Source: Aquarana catesbeiana
Taxonomy: Eukaryota; Chordata; Amphibia; Anura; Ranidae
Assembly (NCBI RefSeq): GCF_042186555.1
Contig: NC_133324.1
Coordinates: 194,332,140-194,396,139, forward strand
Length of the DNA: 64,000 nt
Reading direction: 5' to 3'
The position numbers and the translations under genes were made by a program. Each line of letters opens with the position of its first letter. Position 1 is the first letter of the stretch. This document shows positions 43,437 to 54,550 of this stretch, in pieces. The notes beneath the pieces were generated by a model. The model was not told the origin of the DNA and made no database searches. It saw only the letters and a list, made by a program, of their open reading frames with translations.

Positions 43437-43690
43437 AACATTAAAGTGGGTTGTAAACCCACTTTTTGGACTTCTACCTATAGGTAAGCCTAGAATAAGG
43501 CTTACCTATAGGTAGTGGAAATATCTCCTAAACGTGTGCTGTTTAGGAGATATTTTACTTGTAGTCCGCCAAAAATTCCAATGACGCATGCGCGGGGAAG
43601 AAACTAAACTAAGTGCCGTTCCTTCCCTAGCCTGTGCCGTTAATTTTGGCTCCCCTGCGCATGCGTGGGAGTGACGTCACGCGTCATTGC
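43437..43690. repeat. TTAA-type repeat with two strong hairpins
   Basis: It starts TTAAAGTGGGTTGTAAACCC. Hairpins are ACCTATAGGTAAGCCT/AGGCTTACCTATAGGT (43477-43513) and ATATCTCCTAAAC/GTTTAGGAGATAT (43521-43554). A CpG-rich block with GCGCATGCG words follows. The right end was not found. Confidence 0.55.
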
Positions 43691-43850
43691 ATAGTGCTGC
43701 ATGTGGTGCCCGAAAAACCTATTACCCTGCATGAGTTCTGTCACATGAGTTGGCACTATATAAATTCTGTATAATATAATTATAATATTGGGCGTTCCCA
43801 TGGGGTAATAGGCTACAGTCAGAATTGAGCCACACCTCCTCTCCTTTCTG

Positions 43851-44225
43851 CAGTGCCATGTCTTCTCATCATTCCTCTTCAGTTTACACAGAGTGTGGAG
43901 CTGCAGCCTGCTATTCAGGGGCATGGATAGAGTGGAAACTGTCAGCTTTTGTTGTGAATGATTTCAGCTTGAGAAGAGTGCTTTCATTCCCAAAAAGCTG
44001 ACAACAACACTCATCAGCTACTACACTTGTCCAAGAGAGCCTAGTGTAGCACCTGGCTTGTGCTGTTATCAGATTTTATATGCATATTAAAACACTCTTC
44101 TTGAGCTGCAATCAATCCCCACACAAGCTGACAGTTTCCATTCTCTTGGTTACCCTGAACAGCTGACTGCAGCTCCAGAATCTGTGTAAGCTAAACAGGA
44201 GAGATGAGGATAGAGCACTACACAG
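43851..44225. repeat. Imperfect palindrome, ~140-bp arms
   Basis: Left TTTACACAGAGTGTGGAGCTGC and GTGGAAACTGTCAGCTT (given here by their cores ACACAGA...GGAGCTGCAG and GAAACTGTCAGCTT) recur inverted at right as AAGCTGACAGTTTCC and CTGCAGCTCC...TCTGTGT. Arms span about 43851-43995 and 44090-44225. Superfamily unknown; non-coding. Confidence 0.68.
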
Positions 44226-44378
44226 CACAGCAGCTCTGTCTGGCAGCTTAGGAAAGGGCGGGGGAGCAGGGGCTATGTGCACAGGATCCCCTGGGGGAAT
44301 TAAAAAGCTTTCTTTTCTTCTGGTGATAGACCGTTCTACAAAAGATTTTGGTTAATGCTGATATATTTGATTACTTTG

Positions 44379-45320
44379 TTAACCACTTGCTGACCACCCT
44401 ATAGCAATTTTACTGCTACAGGATGGCAGCAGTTATAAGTTATCCCACACTTCCACCTGCAGGGGGCGCATGCGCGCCACTTCTCCTATGAACATTCACA
44501 GAAGAAGCTGATCTGCGGATGCCGGGCACTCTACATCCTCCGACACCCACCGATTGTCAATAAGCATCACAGAACGGGGATCTGTGTGTGACAGGGGAGA
44601 AGGGATGGATTTGTGTTCCTGCAAAGCAGGGACTAGAATCCATCTCTTCCCTTAGTAAAAGCAGCGCACATAGTAAACACACCTTTCACCCTTTGATCCA
44701 TGTTTAACCCATTCCCAGCCAGTGTCATTAGTACATTTTTAGCACTGATCACTGTATTAGTGTCACTGGTTCCCGAAAAGTGTCAGTGTCCAATTATCTG
44801 CCGCAATCTTGCAGTCCCGCTATAAGTTGCTAATCGCTGCCATTACTAGTATAAAAAAAAATTCCAGTATATATCCTATAGTTTATAGACGCTATAACAT
44901 TTGCGTAAACCAATCAATATATGCTTATTGAGATTTTTTTTAACCAAATCATGTAGCAGAATACATATTGGTCTAAATTTATGAAGAAATTAGATTTTTC
45001 CAATTTTTTTATTGGATATGTTTTATAGCAGAAATTTAAAAATATAGTTTTTTTTTCTATTTTTCAAAACTATTTTATTTTCTATTTTTTTTTTTGTTTT
45101 TCTTTTTGTTGTTTATAGTACAAAAACAAAAAAAAAAACGCAGCAGTGATCAAATACCACCAAAAGAAAGCTCTATTTGTGGGGAAAAAACAACATAATA
45201 TTATATGGGTACAGCGTTGCATGACCACGCAATTGTCAGTTAAAGTAGCGCAGTGCCGTATCACAAAAAATGGCCTGGTCATGATGGCGGGGGGAAATCT
45301 TCTGACGGTCAAGTGGTTAT
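44379..45320. mobile_element. Non-autonomous piggyBac-type element, reverse orientation
   Basis: It starts TTAACCACTTGCTGACC and ends GGTCAAGTGG then TTAT (one-base decay of TTAA). Its right half is the reverse complement of the left halves of elements A and B: AATCAATATATGC, ATACATATTGGTCTAAA, AAAGAAAGCTCTATTTGT, CAATTGTCAGTTAAAG. No transposase. Confidence 0.75.
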
Positions 45321-45955
45321 TAGATACAATGCAGCGCACACAACAAATATATTGTAGGCAGAAAATGTTAGGAAAAATGTGAACTTAAAAAAACAATTGT
45401 CTCTGCGCTACAGTATGTTTTCCTACAAAACTCCCTGGTGCCTAAAGATAGGCTTTAACAAGAAAAACATTTGCTTGGTTTTGCTACAATGATTGACTAG
45501 CTCTGTATTGACATCATGCTGTCTGCTGAACTTCATGCTTTCAAAAATGTGAGCAGTGCTCAGAAAAATGTGCAATAATAATATATATCTACAACATACT
45601 ACAATATATTGTATACTGTATCTTATTTTTTTTTTTTTTTAGAAATGTAACTTTACTTTTAGCAAGCAACTTTACTTCCACATTCATATTATTCCTATCG
45701 CAGTACGTATATGATAGCAGAGCACCCCCTTCTGGCCTTTTCTTCTGCTTGTTTGGAAACAGATGAACTAGCAAATGTTAATGAGGAGTCTCTTACTTAT
45801 TTGAAAAAAAATATATAAATATATTCAGAACCTGTATATAAATAAAGGGCCCACTATTGCAATAAACAGTGCATTATACATAGAACAATAATATTTAGCA
45901 TATAGATTCCCTTTCATCAAAATGCACATTATATAGAGTTCAATGGTAATGCACC
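45321..45955. other. No gene recognised
   Basis: AT-rich spacer with a poly-T run near 45627-45640 and no identifiable repeat ends or coding sequence. Confidence 0.35.
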
Positions 45956-46140
45956 TACAGTGCCTTGAAATTCTCCACATTTTGTCATGTTACAACCAAA
46001 AATGTAAATGTATTTTATTGGGATTTTATGTGATAGACCAACACAAAGTGGCACATAATTGTGAAGTGGAAGGAAAATGATAAATGTTTTTCAAATTTTT
46101 TTACAAATAAAAAAATAACAAGTGTGGCGTGCATTTGTAT

Positions 46141-47416
46141 TCAATACTTTGTAGAACCCCCTTTTGCCTGAATTACAGCTGCAAGTCTTTTTGGGGATGT
46201 CTCTACCAGCTTTGCACATCTAGAGAGCAAAGTTTTTCCCATTCTTCTTTGCAAAATAGCTCAAGCTCTGTCAGATTGGATGGAGAGCGTCTGTGAACAT
46301 CAATTTTCAAGTCTTTCCATAGATTCTCGTTTGGATTTACAGTAAGTCTGGACTTTGGGCCATTCTAACCATTCCATTGTAGCTCTGGCTGTATGTTTAG
46401 GGTCGTTGTCCTGCTGGAAGGTGAATCTCTGCCCTCAGTCTCAAGTCTTTTGCAGACTCTAATGCCGCGTACACACGATCGGAAATTCGGCCTGCAAAAG
46501 ACCGATGAGAGCTTTTGGTCGGAAAATGCGACCGTGTGTATGCTCCATTGCACTTTTGCTGGCTGAATTCCAGCCAGCAAAAGATTTAGAGCAGGTTCTT
46601 AATTTTTTGGTCGGAAAAAGTTCCTATCCGAAAATGCGATTGTCTGTATGCAATTCCGATGCGCAAAATTCCTACGCATGCTCGGAAACAATTCGACGCA
46701 TGCTCGGAAGCATTGAACTTCATTTTCTCAGCTCGGCATAGTGTTGTACGTCACCGCGTTCTTGACGGTCAAAAGTTCAGCGAACTTTTGTGTGACCGTG
46801 TGTATGCAAGGCAAGCTTGAGCGGAATTCCGTCTGAAAAGCCATCATATATTTTTCCGACCAAAATCCCGATCGTGTGTACGCAGCATAACAGGTTTTCT
46901 TCTAAGATTGCCCTGTATTTGGCTCCATCCATCTTCCCATCAACTCTGACAAGCTTCCCTGTCCCTGCTGAAGAAAAGTATCCCCACAACATGATGCTGC
47001 CACCACCATGTTTCACGGTGGGGATGGTGTGTTCAGGGTGATGTGCAGTGTTAGTTTTCCGCCACACATAGTGCTTTGCTTTTAGGCCAAAAAGTTCAAT
47101 TCTGGTCTCATCTGACCAGAGCACATTCTTCACATGTTTGCTGTGTCCCCCACATGGCTTCTCGCAAACTGCAAACAAGACTTCTTTTGGCTTTCTTTCA
47201 ACAATGGCTTTCTTCTTGCCACTCTTCAATAAAGGCCAGATTTGTAGAGTTTGTAGGTTTGCAGTTGTGCCATACTCTTTCCATTTTCGGATGATGGATT
47301 GAACAGTGCTTCGTGAGATGTTCAAAGCTTGGGATATTTTTTTTATAACCTAACCCTGCATTAAACTTCTCCACAACTTTATCTCTGACCTGTCTGGTGT
47401 GTTCCTTGGCCTTCAT
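46141..47416 (-). pseudogene. Tc1 transposase #2, split by a MITE
   Basis: The ATG at 47416 is intact: MKAKEHTRQVRDKVVEKFNA. A frameshift follows, then LNISRSTVQSIIRKWKEYGT-type sequence (seen as MNISRSTVQSIIRKWKEYG at 47325). About 55 residues, including the GRPR-like linker and the second helix-turn-helix, are deleted between GTTANLQT and KSGKKKAIVERKP. The first catalytic motif is present (LWSDETRIELFGLKAKHYVW), as is GGGSIMLWGYFSSAGTG. The MITE interrupts after AILEENL. Beyond it, QQDNDPKHTA-type sequence and the C-terminus run to a stop at 46143-46141. Inactive. Confidence 0.9.
46463..46887. mobile_element. Harbinger-like MITE, GATCGGAAATTC subfamily
   Basis: The termini TGCCGCGTACACACGATCGG and CCGATCGTGTGTACGCAGCA (one mismatch; the last motif read from 46868 as CCCGATCGTG) are inverted and flanked by TAA (46460-46462, 46888-46890). 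The interior (TTTTGGTCGG, CAGCCAGCAAAAG, CCTACGCATGCTCGG) differs from the MITEs at 34954 and 35363, so it is another subfamily. Confidence 0.88.
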
Positions 47417-47800
47417 GATGCTGTTTGTTCACTAAGGTTCTCTAACAAACCTCTGAGGGCTTCACAGAACAGCTGTATTTATACTGAGATTAAATTACAC
47501 ACAGGTGGACTCTATTTATTAATTAGGTGACTTCTGAAGGCAATTGGTTCCACTAGATTTTAGTTAGGGGTATCAGAGTAAAGGGGGCTGAATACAAATG
47601 CACGCCACACTTTTCACATATTTATATGTAAAAAAATGTGAAAACTATTTATTATTTTCCTTCCACTTCACAATTATATGTGCCACTTTGTGTTAGTCTA
47701 TCACATGATAACCCAATAAAATACATTTACGTTTTTGGTTGTAACATGACAAAATATGGAAAATTTCTAAGAGGTATGAATACTTTTTCAAGGCACTGTA

Positions 47801-48062
47801 CATTCACTGTCAAATGATTTTACATTTTAGTATTGGTTTAGGTAGTGCTTGAAGCAATGAATCTTGTTGCAGAGGGAAATATCACTGATATACTAGATGC
47901 AGAGAGAAGTAATCTTTGATTGCAGCCTATTCACAAAATCCATTCCAGGCACTGCGTTAAAATAAGTACATTCTGCCAGCACACTGTACCTTTTAAAGTG
48001 ACAGTGCTAGCGGCCACGATGGAGCGTCCACGAAGAAGGAACGGCCACGATGGACACTCCTT
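47801..48062. other. No gene recognised
   Basis: Spacer with a short tandem of GGCCACGATGGA words (48011-48055). Nothing else identifiable. Confidence 0.3.
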
Positions 48063-48535
48063 CCTCAGCCACTTTATTATGTACACCTTGCTAGTACTGG
48101 GTTAGACCCCCTTCTGCCTTAATTCTTCGTAGCATAGATTTAACAACATTCCTCAGAGATTTTGGTCCATATTAACATGATAGCATCAAGCAGTTGCTGC
48201 AGATTTGTCGGCTGCCAAGAAGATATCCCCCACACCATTACACCACCACCAGCCTGAACCATTGATACAGGATGGATCCATGCTTTCGTGTTGTTTACGC
48301 CAAATTCTGACCCTACTCTCTGAATGTCGCAGCTGAAATCGAGACTCAGACCAGGCAACGTTTTTCCAATCTTTTCTTGTCCAATTCTGGTGAGCCTGTG
48401 CAAATTGTAGCCTCAGTTTTCTGTTCTTAGCTGACAGCAGTGTGGCACCTGGGGTGGTCTTCTGCTGCTGTAGCCCATCTGCTTCAAGGTTCGATGTGTT
48501 GTGCCTTCAGAGATGGTATTCTGCATATGTTGTTT
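48063..48535 (-). pseudogene. Tc1/mariner element fragment with transposase remnant
   Basis: CACTTTATTATGTACACCTTGC at the left (core TTATTATGTACACC) is the inner terminus of a vertebrate Tc1/mariner family. The minus strand encodes VQAGGGVMVWGISSW, the GG-G-MVWG block around the middle of the catalytic domain, and AWIHPVSM upstream of it. Sequence between the end region and this block, and everything beyond about 48535, is missing. The fragment stops where the hAT-like MITE begins. Confidence 0.7.
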
Positions 48536-48965
48536 GCAGTGACGGCTGGTGCCCAAATTTTTTTTGGGGGGGCTGTAAGTAAACACCCCCCCACGGGAGA
48601 CGGACAGCAGCAATCAGTTAAACCCCCCGTGGGAGACGGACGGTGGCGATCAGTGCCCCCCCACCCCAAACGGTAGATGGGGGGGCAGCAATGAGTGGCC
48701 TTACCTTAGGAGGCCGATGATGCTCCTCCTCTAGCTTGTGAGGGAAGAGTCGGAGCCATTCCTTCTCCTCCTGACCTAACAGGAAGTGGGTCCCAGGACC
48801 CGATTGACCTAATCGGGTCTCAGGACTTGCTTCCTGACTGGCCAGGAGGAGAAACAGGAAGACAATAGCGAATATTAATTTGCTATTGTCACACAACTGG
48901 GTGGGCTCAGGGGGCAGTGCTCTGTGACCCGAGCCCACCCTTTCTTGAAGCCAATTAGAGCCTCA
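48536..48965. mobile_element. hAT-like MITE, CAGTGACGGCTGGTG terminus
   Basis: The left end CAGTGACGGCTGGTGCCC with a T-run and G-run matches, inverted, the right end of 62906-63357. The closing block CCCACCCTTTCTTGAAGCC followed by AATTAGAGCCTC matches 10408-10440. The right terminus is lost at a junction with a Harbinger-like MITE fragment. Direct CCCCCACGGGAGACGGAC words recur at 48589 and 48627. Confidence 0.65.
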
Positions 48966-49056
48966 GACAAGTTCAAGCCAACATCCATTGGAAAAAATGC
49001 ATGGATTTTGTTGTCGAAATGTCCGATCAATGTCCAATCGTGTGTACGGGGTAGAG
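48966..49056. repeat. Harbinger-like MITE 3' fragment
   Basis: GTCGAAATGTCCGATCAATG followed by TCCAATCGTGTGTACGGGG is the right end of a MITE of the group at 11979/34954/35363. The left part is absent. Confidence 0.55.
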
Positions 49057-50435
49057 TTCTGTCTTTTCAAAATGGCTTGAAATCTGGGTTGATGTGTCAT
49101 AATCAAAAGAGGACTGCTGGTCAAAATCTGGGGGATTGGAGGACATCTAGAGTAACAGATGTGTATCCTTTCTTTTAGCAAAGGTAGGCCTGGGCTTCCC
49201 CTAGGCATGGAAACTAATGGCATCCCAGTTTTAGGATTATTGAGATTTGGTTTCCACTGCCTGACACTTCCAAGTTACAGCTGTTAGGTTTGCCCACTCA
49301 TGGCAGTTGTTGGGGTGACGGGACACCAAATGGAAGTATAGACTCATCAATAAAGAATGTGTTTTGTATTCAGGCAAAGTCATAACCCAGCCAAAAGGTC
49401 AAAGAAGGTGGCAGAAAAGATGAACAAATGAAACCAGAAAAGCAGAGATAAAAGCAGAAAACAGGGCCAGAAGGCAGAAGATACACTCAAGAACAGAAAA
49501 TAAAAACTCACACAGAATTAATAAAATAAAGAACCACGGTCACTGGAAAACAAAACACAAAATGTCAACAGTCACTTAAGGGAGAAGGAGTCCTTATGTA
49601 TTCTCAGATACTTAATAAATGACATACGGGTGGATCGGAGGACAGAAATAAAGAGTGAGACACATATGCTGGCCGGTGGGTGATAGGAAAAGGCTAAGTG
49701 GACATACAGGTTGACGCTGGTGGAAGCACAATGGTTGAGAAGGTATGCAGAAAAACACAGGTCATAATCTTAAGTTCGCAGAAATTTCTTACACATGTTT
49801 ACTTTATAGGAGGTTAAACCAGTCAAAAAACAAATTTGCATTGGCAATTATTTTAAAGCCTAAGTTCAGTAAAAGCATTTTTTTTTCAAATCAGCACAAG
49901 GGACAGTATTTACTATTAATGAGCTGTGTCCCTTGTGCTATTGGTTGTGGTTTTAGTTGAAATCTTCAGTAATCTGATCCCCCCTACCCTGCAGCAATAA
50001 TCTTTCAGGGGTAATACAAGGGACCTTTTATATGCACTCATCAAGAGTGCTGACTATGCCCACCCTTCTCACCCCTCCTCCACTCATAGAAGCTGTATGT
50101 ATTTTGACTTCCATAAATGAAAAGTGGTCTATGAATGGAGGACAGGCAGATGAATAAAACCCATCTCCATCATCAGGCGCTCTGGTGTATACCGGTTAGT
50201 GCCCCCATGCCTCAGGTGAGCATGCATCATCCGCTAGCGGGATCTGCTTGTACATTTCCAGCTGACTACCTGTGAACCTCTCCATTGCTACAGCCACTGG
50301 CCTTCAAGCCTGACTCCAGATTGTGACATCAGGTCTGCCATTCACCATAAATCACACAGCCTGCAAACTGTGTGATCTATATGCAGCTGCTTGTAAATAC
50401 ACAGCCCTGGCCTATGGATAACATAGCCCTTCATA
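49057..50435. other. No gene recognised
   Basis: Unique-looking DNA. One hairpin is visible at 49892-49942 (AGCACAAGGGACAG with CTGTGTCCCTTGTGCT), typical of a small MITE, but its ends were not defined. Confidence 0.35.
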
Positions 50436-50545
50436 ACACAGTGATAATTTACTCTTATGAATGAACAATTAGCGCTGTGGGCTGTGTCATAGGAGACACT
50501 GGCCCCAAAACACTGTTCATTCATTCATAAGAGTAAAATGTCAGT
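50436..50545. repeat. Hairpin repeat
   Basis: TTTACTCTTATGAATGAACA (50448-50467) recurs inverted as TGTTCATTCATTCATAAGAGTAAA (core TTCATTCATAAGAGTAAA, ending about 50538). A ~110-bp palindromic element, non-coding. Confidence 0.6.
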
Positions 50546-50774
50546 GCTGCACACCTCCCAACTTTTTAACTTTGAAATGACGCACACTTGAGGGAGGAAG
50601 TAATTTGCGGTGCGCGTAGCAAAATATGAGCGTGTCCAAACTCTTAACGGTGGGAGGGGCTTAAGGAGTGTGGTGGACAGGATGGCAGAGGAGAAGGATC
50701 TGAGTATCTCAGTATAAATACAGCTGTCAGTATACGGGGACCAGCAGGGCAGAGAAGAGGCATCACAAGGACAG

Positions 50775-51845
50775 AGGATAGGGGGTCAGTAGAGCAGTGT
50801 AAAGGAGTCAGCAGGATGGAAGACAGGGGGTCAGTAGGGCAGGGTACAGGGGTCAGCAGGATAGAAGACAGGGGGTCAGTAGGGCAGGGTATAGGGGTCA
50901 GGACAGAGGATAGGGAATCAGTAGGGCGGGGTACAGGGGTTAGCAAGATGGAAGACAGGGAGTCGGTAGAGCGTAAGACAGGGGAGTCAGTAGGGCAAGG
51001 TACATGGGTCAGCAGGACAGAAGACAGGGGGTCAGTAGAGCAGGGTACAGGGGTCAGTAGGACAGAAGACAGGGGATCAGCAGGGTGGGTACAGGGGTCA
51101 GCAGGATGGAAGACAGGGGGTCAGAACACCGGGATAAAGGGGTGAGCAGGACAGAAGACAGGGAGTCAGTAGGGCAGAAGACAGGGGGAGTCAGTAGGGC
51201 AAGGTACAAGGGTCAGCAGGACAGAAGACAGGGGTCAGTAGAGCAGGGTACAGGGGTCAGCAGGACAGAAGACAGGGGATCGGTAGGGTAGCGTACAGGG
51301 GTCAGCAGGACAGAAGACAAGGGGTCAGTAGGGTAGCGTACAGTGGTCAGCAGGACAGAACACAGGGGGTCAGTAGGGCAGGGTACAGGGGATAGCAGGA
51401 CAGAAGACAGGGTCAGTAGAGCAGGGTACAGTTGTCAGCAGGATGGAAGAAAGGGGGTCAGTAGGGCAGGGTACAGGGGTGAGCAGGACGGAGGAAAGGG
51501 GGTCAATAGGGCAGGGTACAGGGGTCAGCAGGACAGAGGACCAGGGGTCAGTAGGGCAGAGTACAGGGGTCAGCAGGACAGAACACAGGGGGTCAGTAGG
51601 GCAGGGTACAGGGGTCAGCAGGACAGAAGACGGGGTCAGTAGAGAAGGGTACAGGGGTCAGCAGGATGGAGGACCAGGGGTCAATACAGCAGGGTACAGG
51701 AGTGAGCAGGATGGAGGAAAGGGGGTCAGTATAGCAAGGTACAGGGGTCAGGACTTAGGACCAGGGGTCAGTGGGGCAGGCTACGGGGTCAGGACGGAGG
51801 TCCGGAGGTCAATACAGCAGGGTACAGAGGTGAGCAGGACAGATT
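50775..51845. repeat. 45-bp minisatellite, about 24 copies
   Basis: The unit is composed of GGGGGTCAGTAGGGCAGGG, TACAGGGGTCAGCAGG and ACAGAAGACA, about 45 bp, with copies varying by substitutions and 1-3 bp indels. Because 45 is a multiple of three, long frames run through it (51443-51904 and others, encoding a 15-residue repeat). I do not regard these as genes. Confidence 0.92.
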
Positions 51846-52703
51846 CAGCCTCATTCAGCCTGTATGTATGGCTAACCTTAGAAGGTACAGCACGTGCAAG
51901 CTGATATGTTCATTAGACACATTACATTACACAGATCATAGTCACAATTGCTAAAGCTACAAAAACATTGTCATGCTTTGTAAATGTTTGCTACAATCAG
52001 GTACCATGTATGGAAAATCCTGTAGACACATATAACAAAATGATTGCCCTGTCTATTACACATGTTGGTACAAGAGTGAAATCATAGGCACTCATTAGTG
52101 ACAGGTCTCCTGTGTGCCTCCTGTGACTCACCTGTAGCTTAGAGATATTACACACTCCATGTGCTCCACCCAAAGTTCACAGTCTTTTCTGGATTATATT
52201 TTACAGTTTATAGGCAGTCGAAAGTGATTCTTTGCTTCTACGTAATTAGGGGAAGCTGTGATGGAAATAACTGAAAAAAAAATGTTTTGTGATTTGTAGG
52301 TGTAGACCTTGTGACTAGAAGAGGAAGGGGAAGCACTTATTTTTTCACTCTTACTTAAAGCTGTACACCAGGCGAAAAATAAATGCATTGTTGAAAAAGA
52401 TACATGTACACTTGTATAAAAACATATATATTATTAAAAATAATAAACATAAATTATTTTCAACTAATCTTATGATCCAGGTACAAAGTGAGAGAACACA
52501 TCCAGATCCCAGACCTCCAGTGAAGTTAATGGAACAAGGAAAAGAAATAGAACATGTCATAGAAATGTCTGCAGGAGCCTGACATTGAACCCTTTATTGA
52601 CTAACCTTCTGCATTACCTTGCTCCTCTAAAAAAAAATAAATGCACATTTTTTTTCCAGCAAAAACATGTATTATTTTTTAAAGCAGAACTTGTCTTTAA
52701 AAC
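51846..52703. other. No gene recognised
   Basis: AT-rich unique-looking DNA with no repeats or coding pattern that I can support. Confidence 0.35.
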
Positions 52704-52902
52704 TTAAAGCGTTTGTTAACTCCAAAAAAGAAAACGGATCATGTCCCTTTAAAGCATGTTATACAGCACAGTGCTGGTGCTGTGTCAGTTGGCCCCCTGT
52801 AACACCTGTAATACCTGGCTGGTCCTGCCTGGCTATACCCTCCCCTCTGTAAACTGACCACGGTGTATCATGGCTGCTGAGCCCTGACACCGTGGTCAGT
52901 TT

Positions 52903-54174
52903 CTAACACTGTTTTATTGGTAAGTTTGCAGCTGATTGTTGTTCCTAAGTGGAACAGCTTTTCAATTTGCAATTACGTGGTGGGTGATTAGCAATATCTG
53001 ATGACACATTATGATCTCTATTTTTAGATTTCACTGTATCCATTGTCTTTTTTGTGGAGGATACCTAAAGTTCCAATAAACAAATCTATCATTGATTCTT
53101 ACCTGAATACCATCAAGGTATTTGGTTCTGTTTTTTATTTTATTTTAGTGACTCCTATTGTTAGGCAAGGGAGAGTTTTGCCATCTGCTATACTGATCAT
53201 TCCATGTGTTTCATACTCTCTTTAGGTGCTAATTGGATAAAGTAGCCAGATTAAATGATATTGTGAACTAGCGGTTGATCTACTGTATATCCCGGTGTAG
53301 TTACTCTGGGGGTTTTATGCCCAGTAAGTAATGTATGGCTATGGTTGGAAGTTAATAAATATTATGCTTATACAGTGGGGAGAACAAGTATTTGATACAC
53401 TGCCGATTGCAGGTTTTCCTACTTACAAAGTATGTAGAGGTCTGTAATTTTTATCATAGGTACTCTTCAACTGTGAGAGACGCAATCTATAACAAAAATC
53501 CAGAAAATCACACTGTATGATTTTAAATAATTAATTTGCATTTTATTGCATGACATAAGTATTTGATCACCTACCAAGCAGTAAGAATTCTGGCTCTGAC
53601 AGACCTGTGTATCAAATATTTGTTCTCCCCACTGTATATTTTTTTAGAGGCTGATTTTCCTCTTGTCCCTTTTAGAATGGGGCCTTTTGGTCTATTGGCT
53701 AATTAATCTAAGGATGGTATCACTGGTCTAACTGCTTCTGGATAGCACATGGCATGTTATATATATGAGGGCTCTCTATGATTTGTGAGTGGCATTCCTA
53801 GTACATGGATCTCCATACTACATATGGGGATTATATTATTAAATGTTATGCTGCATTTCTTATTCGATTTGGAATATGATGTTTCCCTCCTCTCTCTTCT
53901 ATACCCCCTGTTTACAGTCAAGGAAATAAGGTCCCGAGGAAGCATAAAGCGAAACGCCGACCTCTTTGATTCAGCAGTAATAGGGATCCATTATGATGTA
54001 TACATTATGTGCTTATATCAATGAGAGCTGCATTTTTTTTGCTTTTATCCTGTGCTAATATTTTTTAGAATCCATTTTTTGTAACATATTTGTAATAAAA
54101 TGAATTTCGTAAAAGTATGTAGTGTTCCTTTTCTGGCACCGGTAAAGTCTGCTCAAAATGTCCTAATCTTTTAA
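52903..54174. mobile_element. 1.27-kb insert with 14-bp direct repeats, family unknown
   Basis: The insert is flanked by ACCGTGGTCAGTTT at 52889-52902 and 54175-54188. A duplication this long fits target-primed retrotransposition better than a DNA transposon. The interior has no recognisable protein. It contains a 262-bp Tc1-derived MITE (53373-53634), an AATAAA near 54093 and the CGAGGAAGC...GCGAAACGCC core at 53935-53960. One arm of the host's own hairpin is the complement of this 14-mer, so coincidence must be considered. Confidence 0.5.
53373..53634. mobile_element. Tc1-derived MITE
   Basis: CAGTGGGGAGAACAAGTATT at the left and ATATTTGTTCTCCCCACTG at the right are inverted, with TA outside (53371-53372, 53635-53636). 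The 262-bp element is the deleted form of a Tc1 family with long arms (GTATTTGAT...ATCAAATATT). Confidence 0.92.
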
Positions 54175-54550
54175 ACCGTGGTCAGTTTACGTGCCTCTGT
54201 CATCCACAGCCCTCCTGTCCTATGTGCTCCTCTGTCCCCCCCCCTCCCCTCGCTGCCTGCTCCTGTGTCAGTGCCAGCCCCCTCCACTCCTGCTGCTCTC
54301 ATAACTTGACAGCTGGCTCTTGCTCTCCTCCTCATGTCTTGGCTGATGTCAGTGGGGGAATCTCGGCCCCGCCGCTGCATCTGTCAGTCGGGCAGACAGG
54401 AGACACGGCCGGTAACGCGATCGTGGGGAACCACTGTGAAACAAGGTAAAGGAAGCTTTTTTTAAATAAAACACACATACAGGAGCACTTGTTATTAGAA
54501 CACAGAGGGGCTTATATAAAGTTATGGAAGTGGGTTAACAACCACTTTAA

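Larger units (their letters stand above)
45958..47798 (-). mobile_element. Tc1 element #2 with one MITE inside
   Basis: It begins CAGTGCCTTGAAATTCTCCA and ends TACTTTTTCAAGGCACTG, with TA outside (45956-45957, 47799-47800). Compared with Tc1 #1 the left terminus has lost about 20 bp just after CAGTGCCTTGAA. The transposase is on the minus strand, interrupted by a Harbinger-like MITE at 46463-46887. Confidence 0.95.
52704..54550. mobile_element. TTAA MITE, AGTGGTTGTTAA family, interrupted
   Basis: The left end TTAAAGCGTTTGTTAA and the right end TTAACAACCACTTTAA are inverted. The GTAAACTGACCACGGTG hairpin is shared with 39860-40496. The element is split after 52902 by a 1.27-kb insertion and resumes at 54175. 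Its own length is about 575 bp. Confidence 0.72.

Noticed and set aside
51443..51904. 153-residue open frame with 15-residue repeats
   Set aside because: It runs through the 45-bp minisatellite; the unit being a multiple of three keeps frames open by arithmetic. Several frames are open at once and no non-repeat domain is present.
54171..54449. Pro/Ser-rich frames suggesting an exon
   Set aside because: The segment belongs to the interrupted AGTGGTTGTTAA MITE and matches the type of sequence in 39860-40496.
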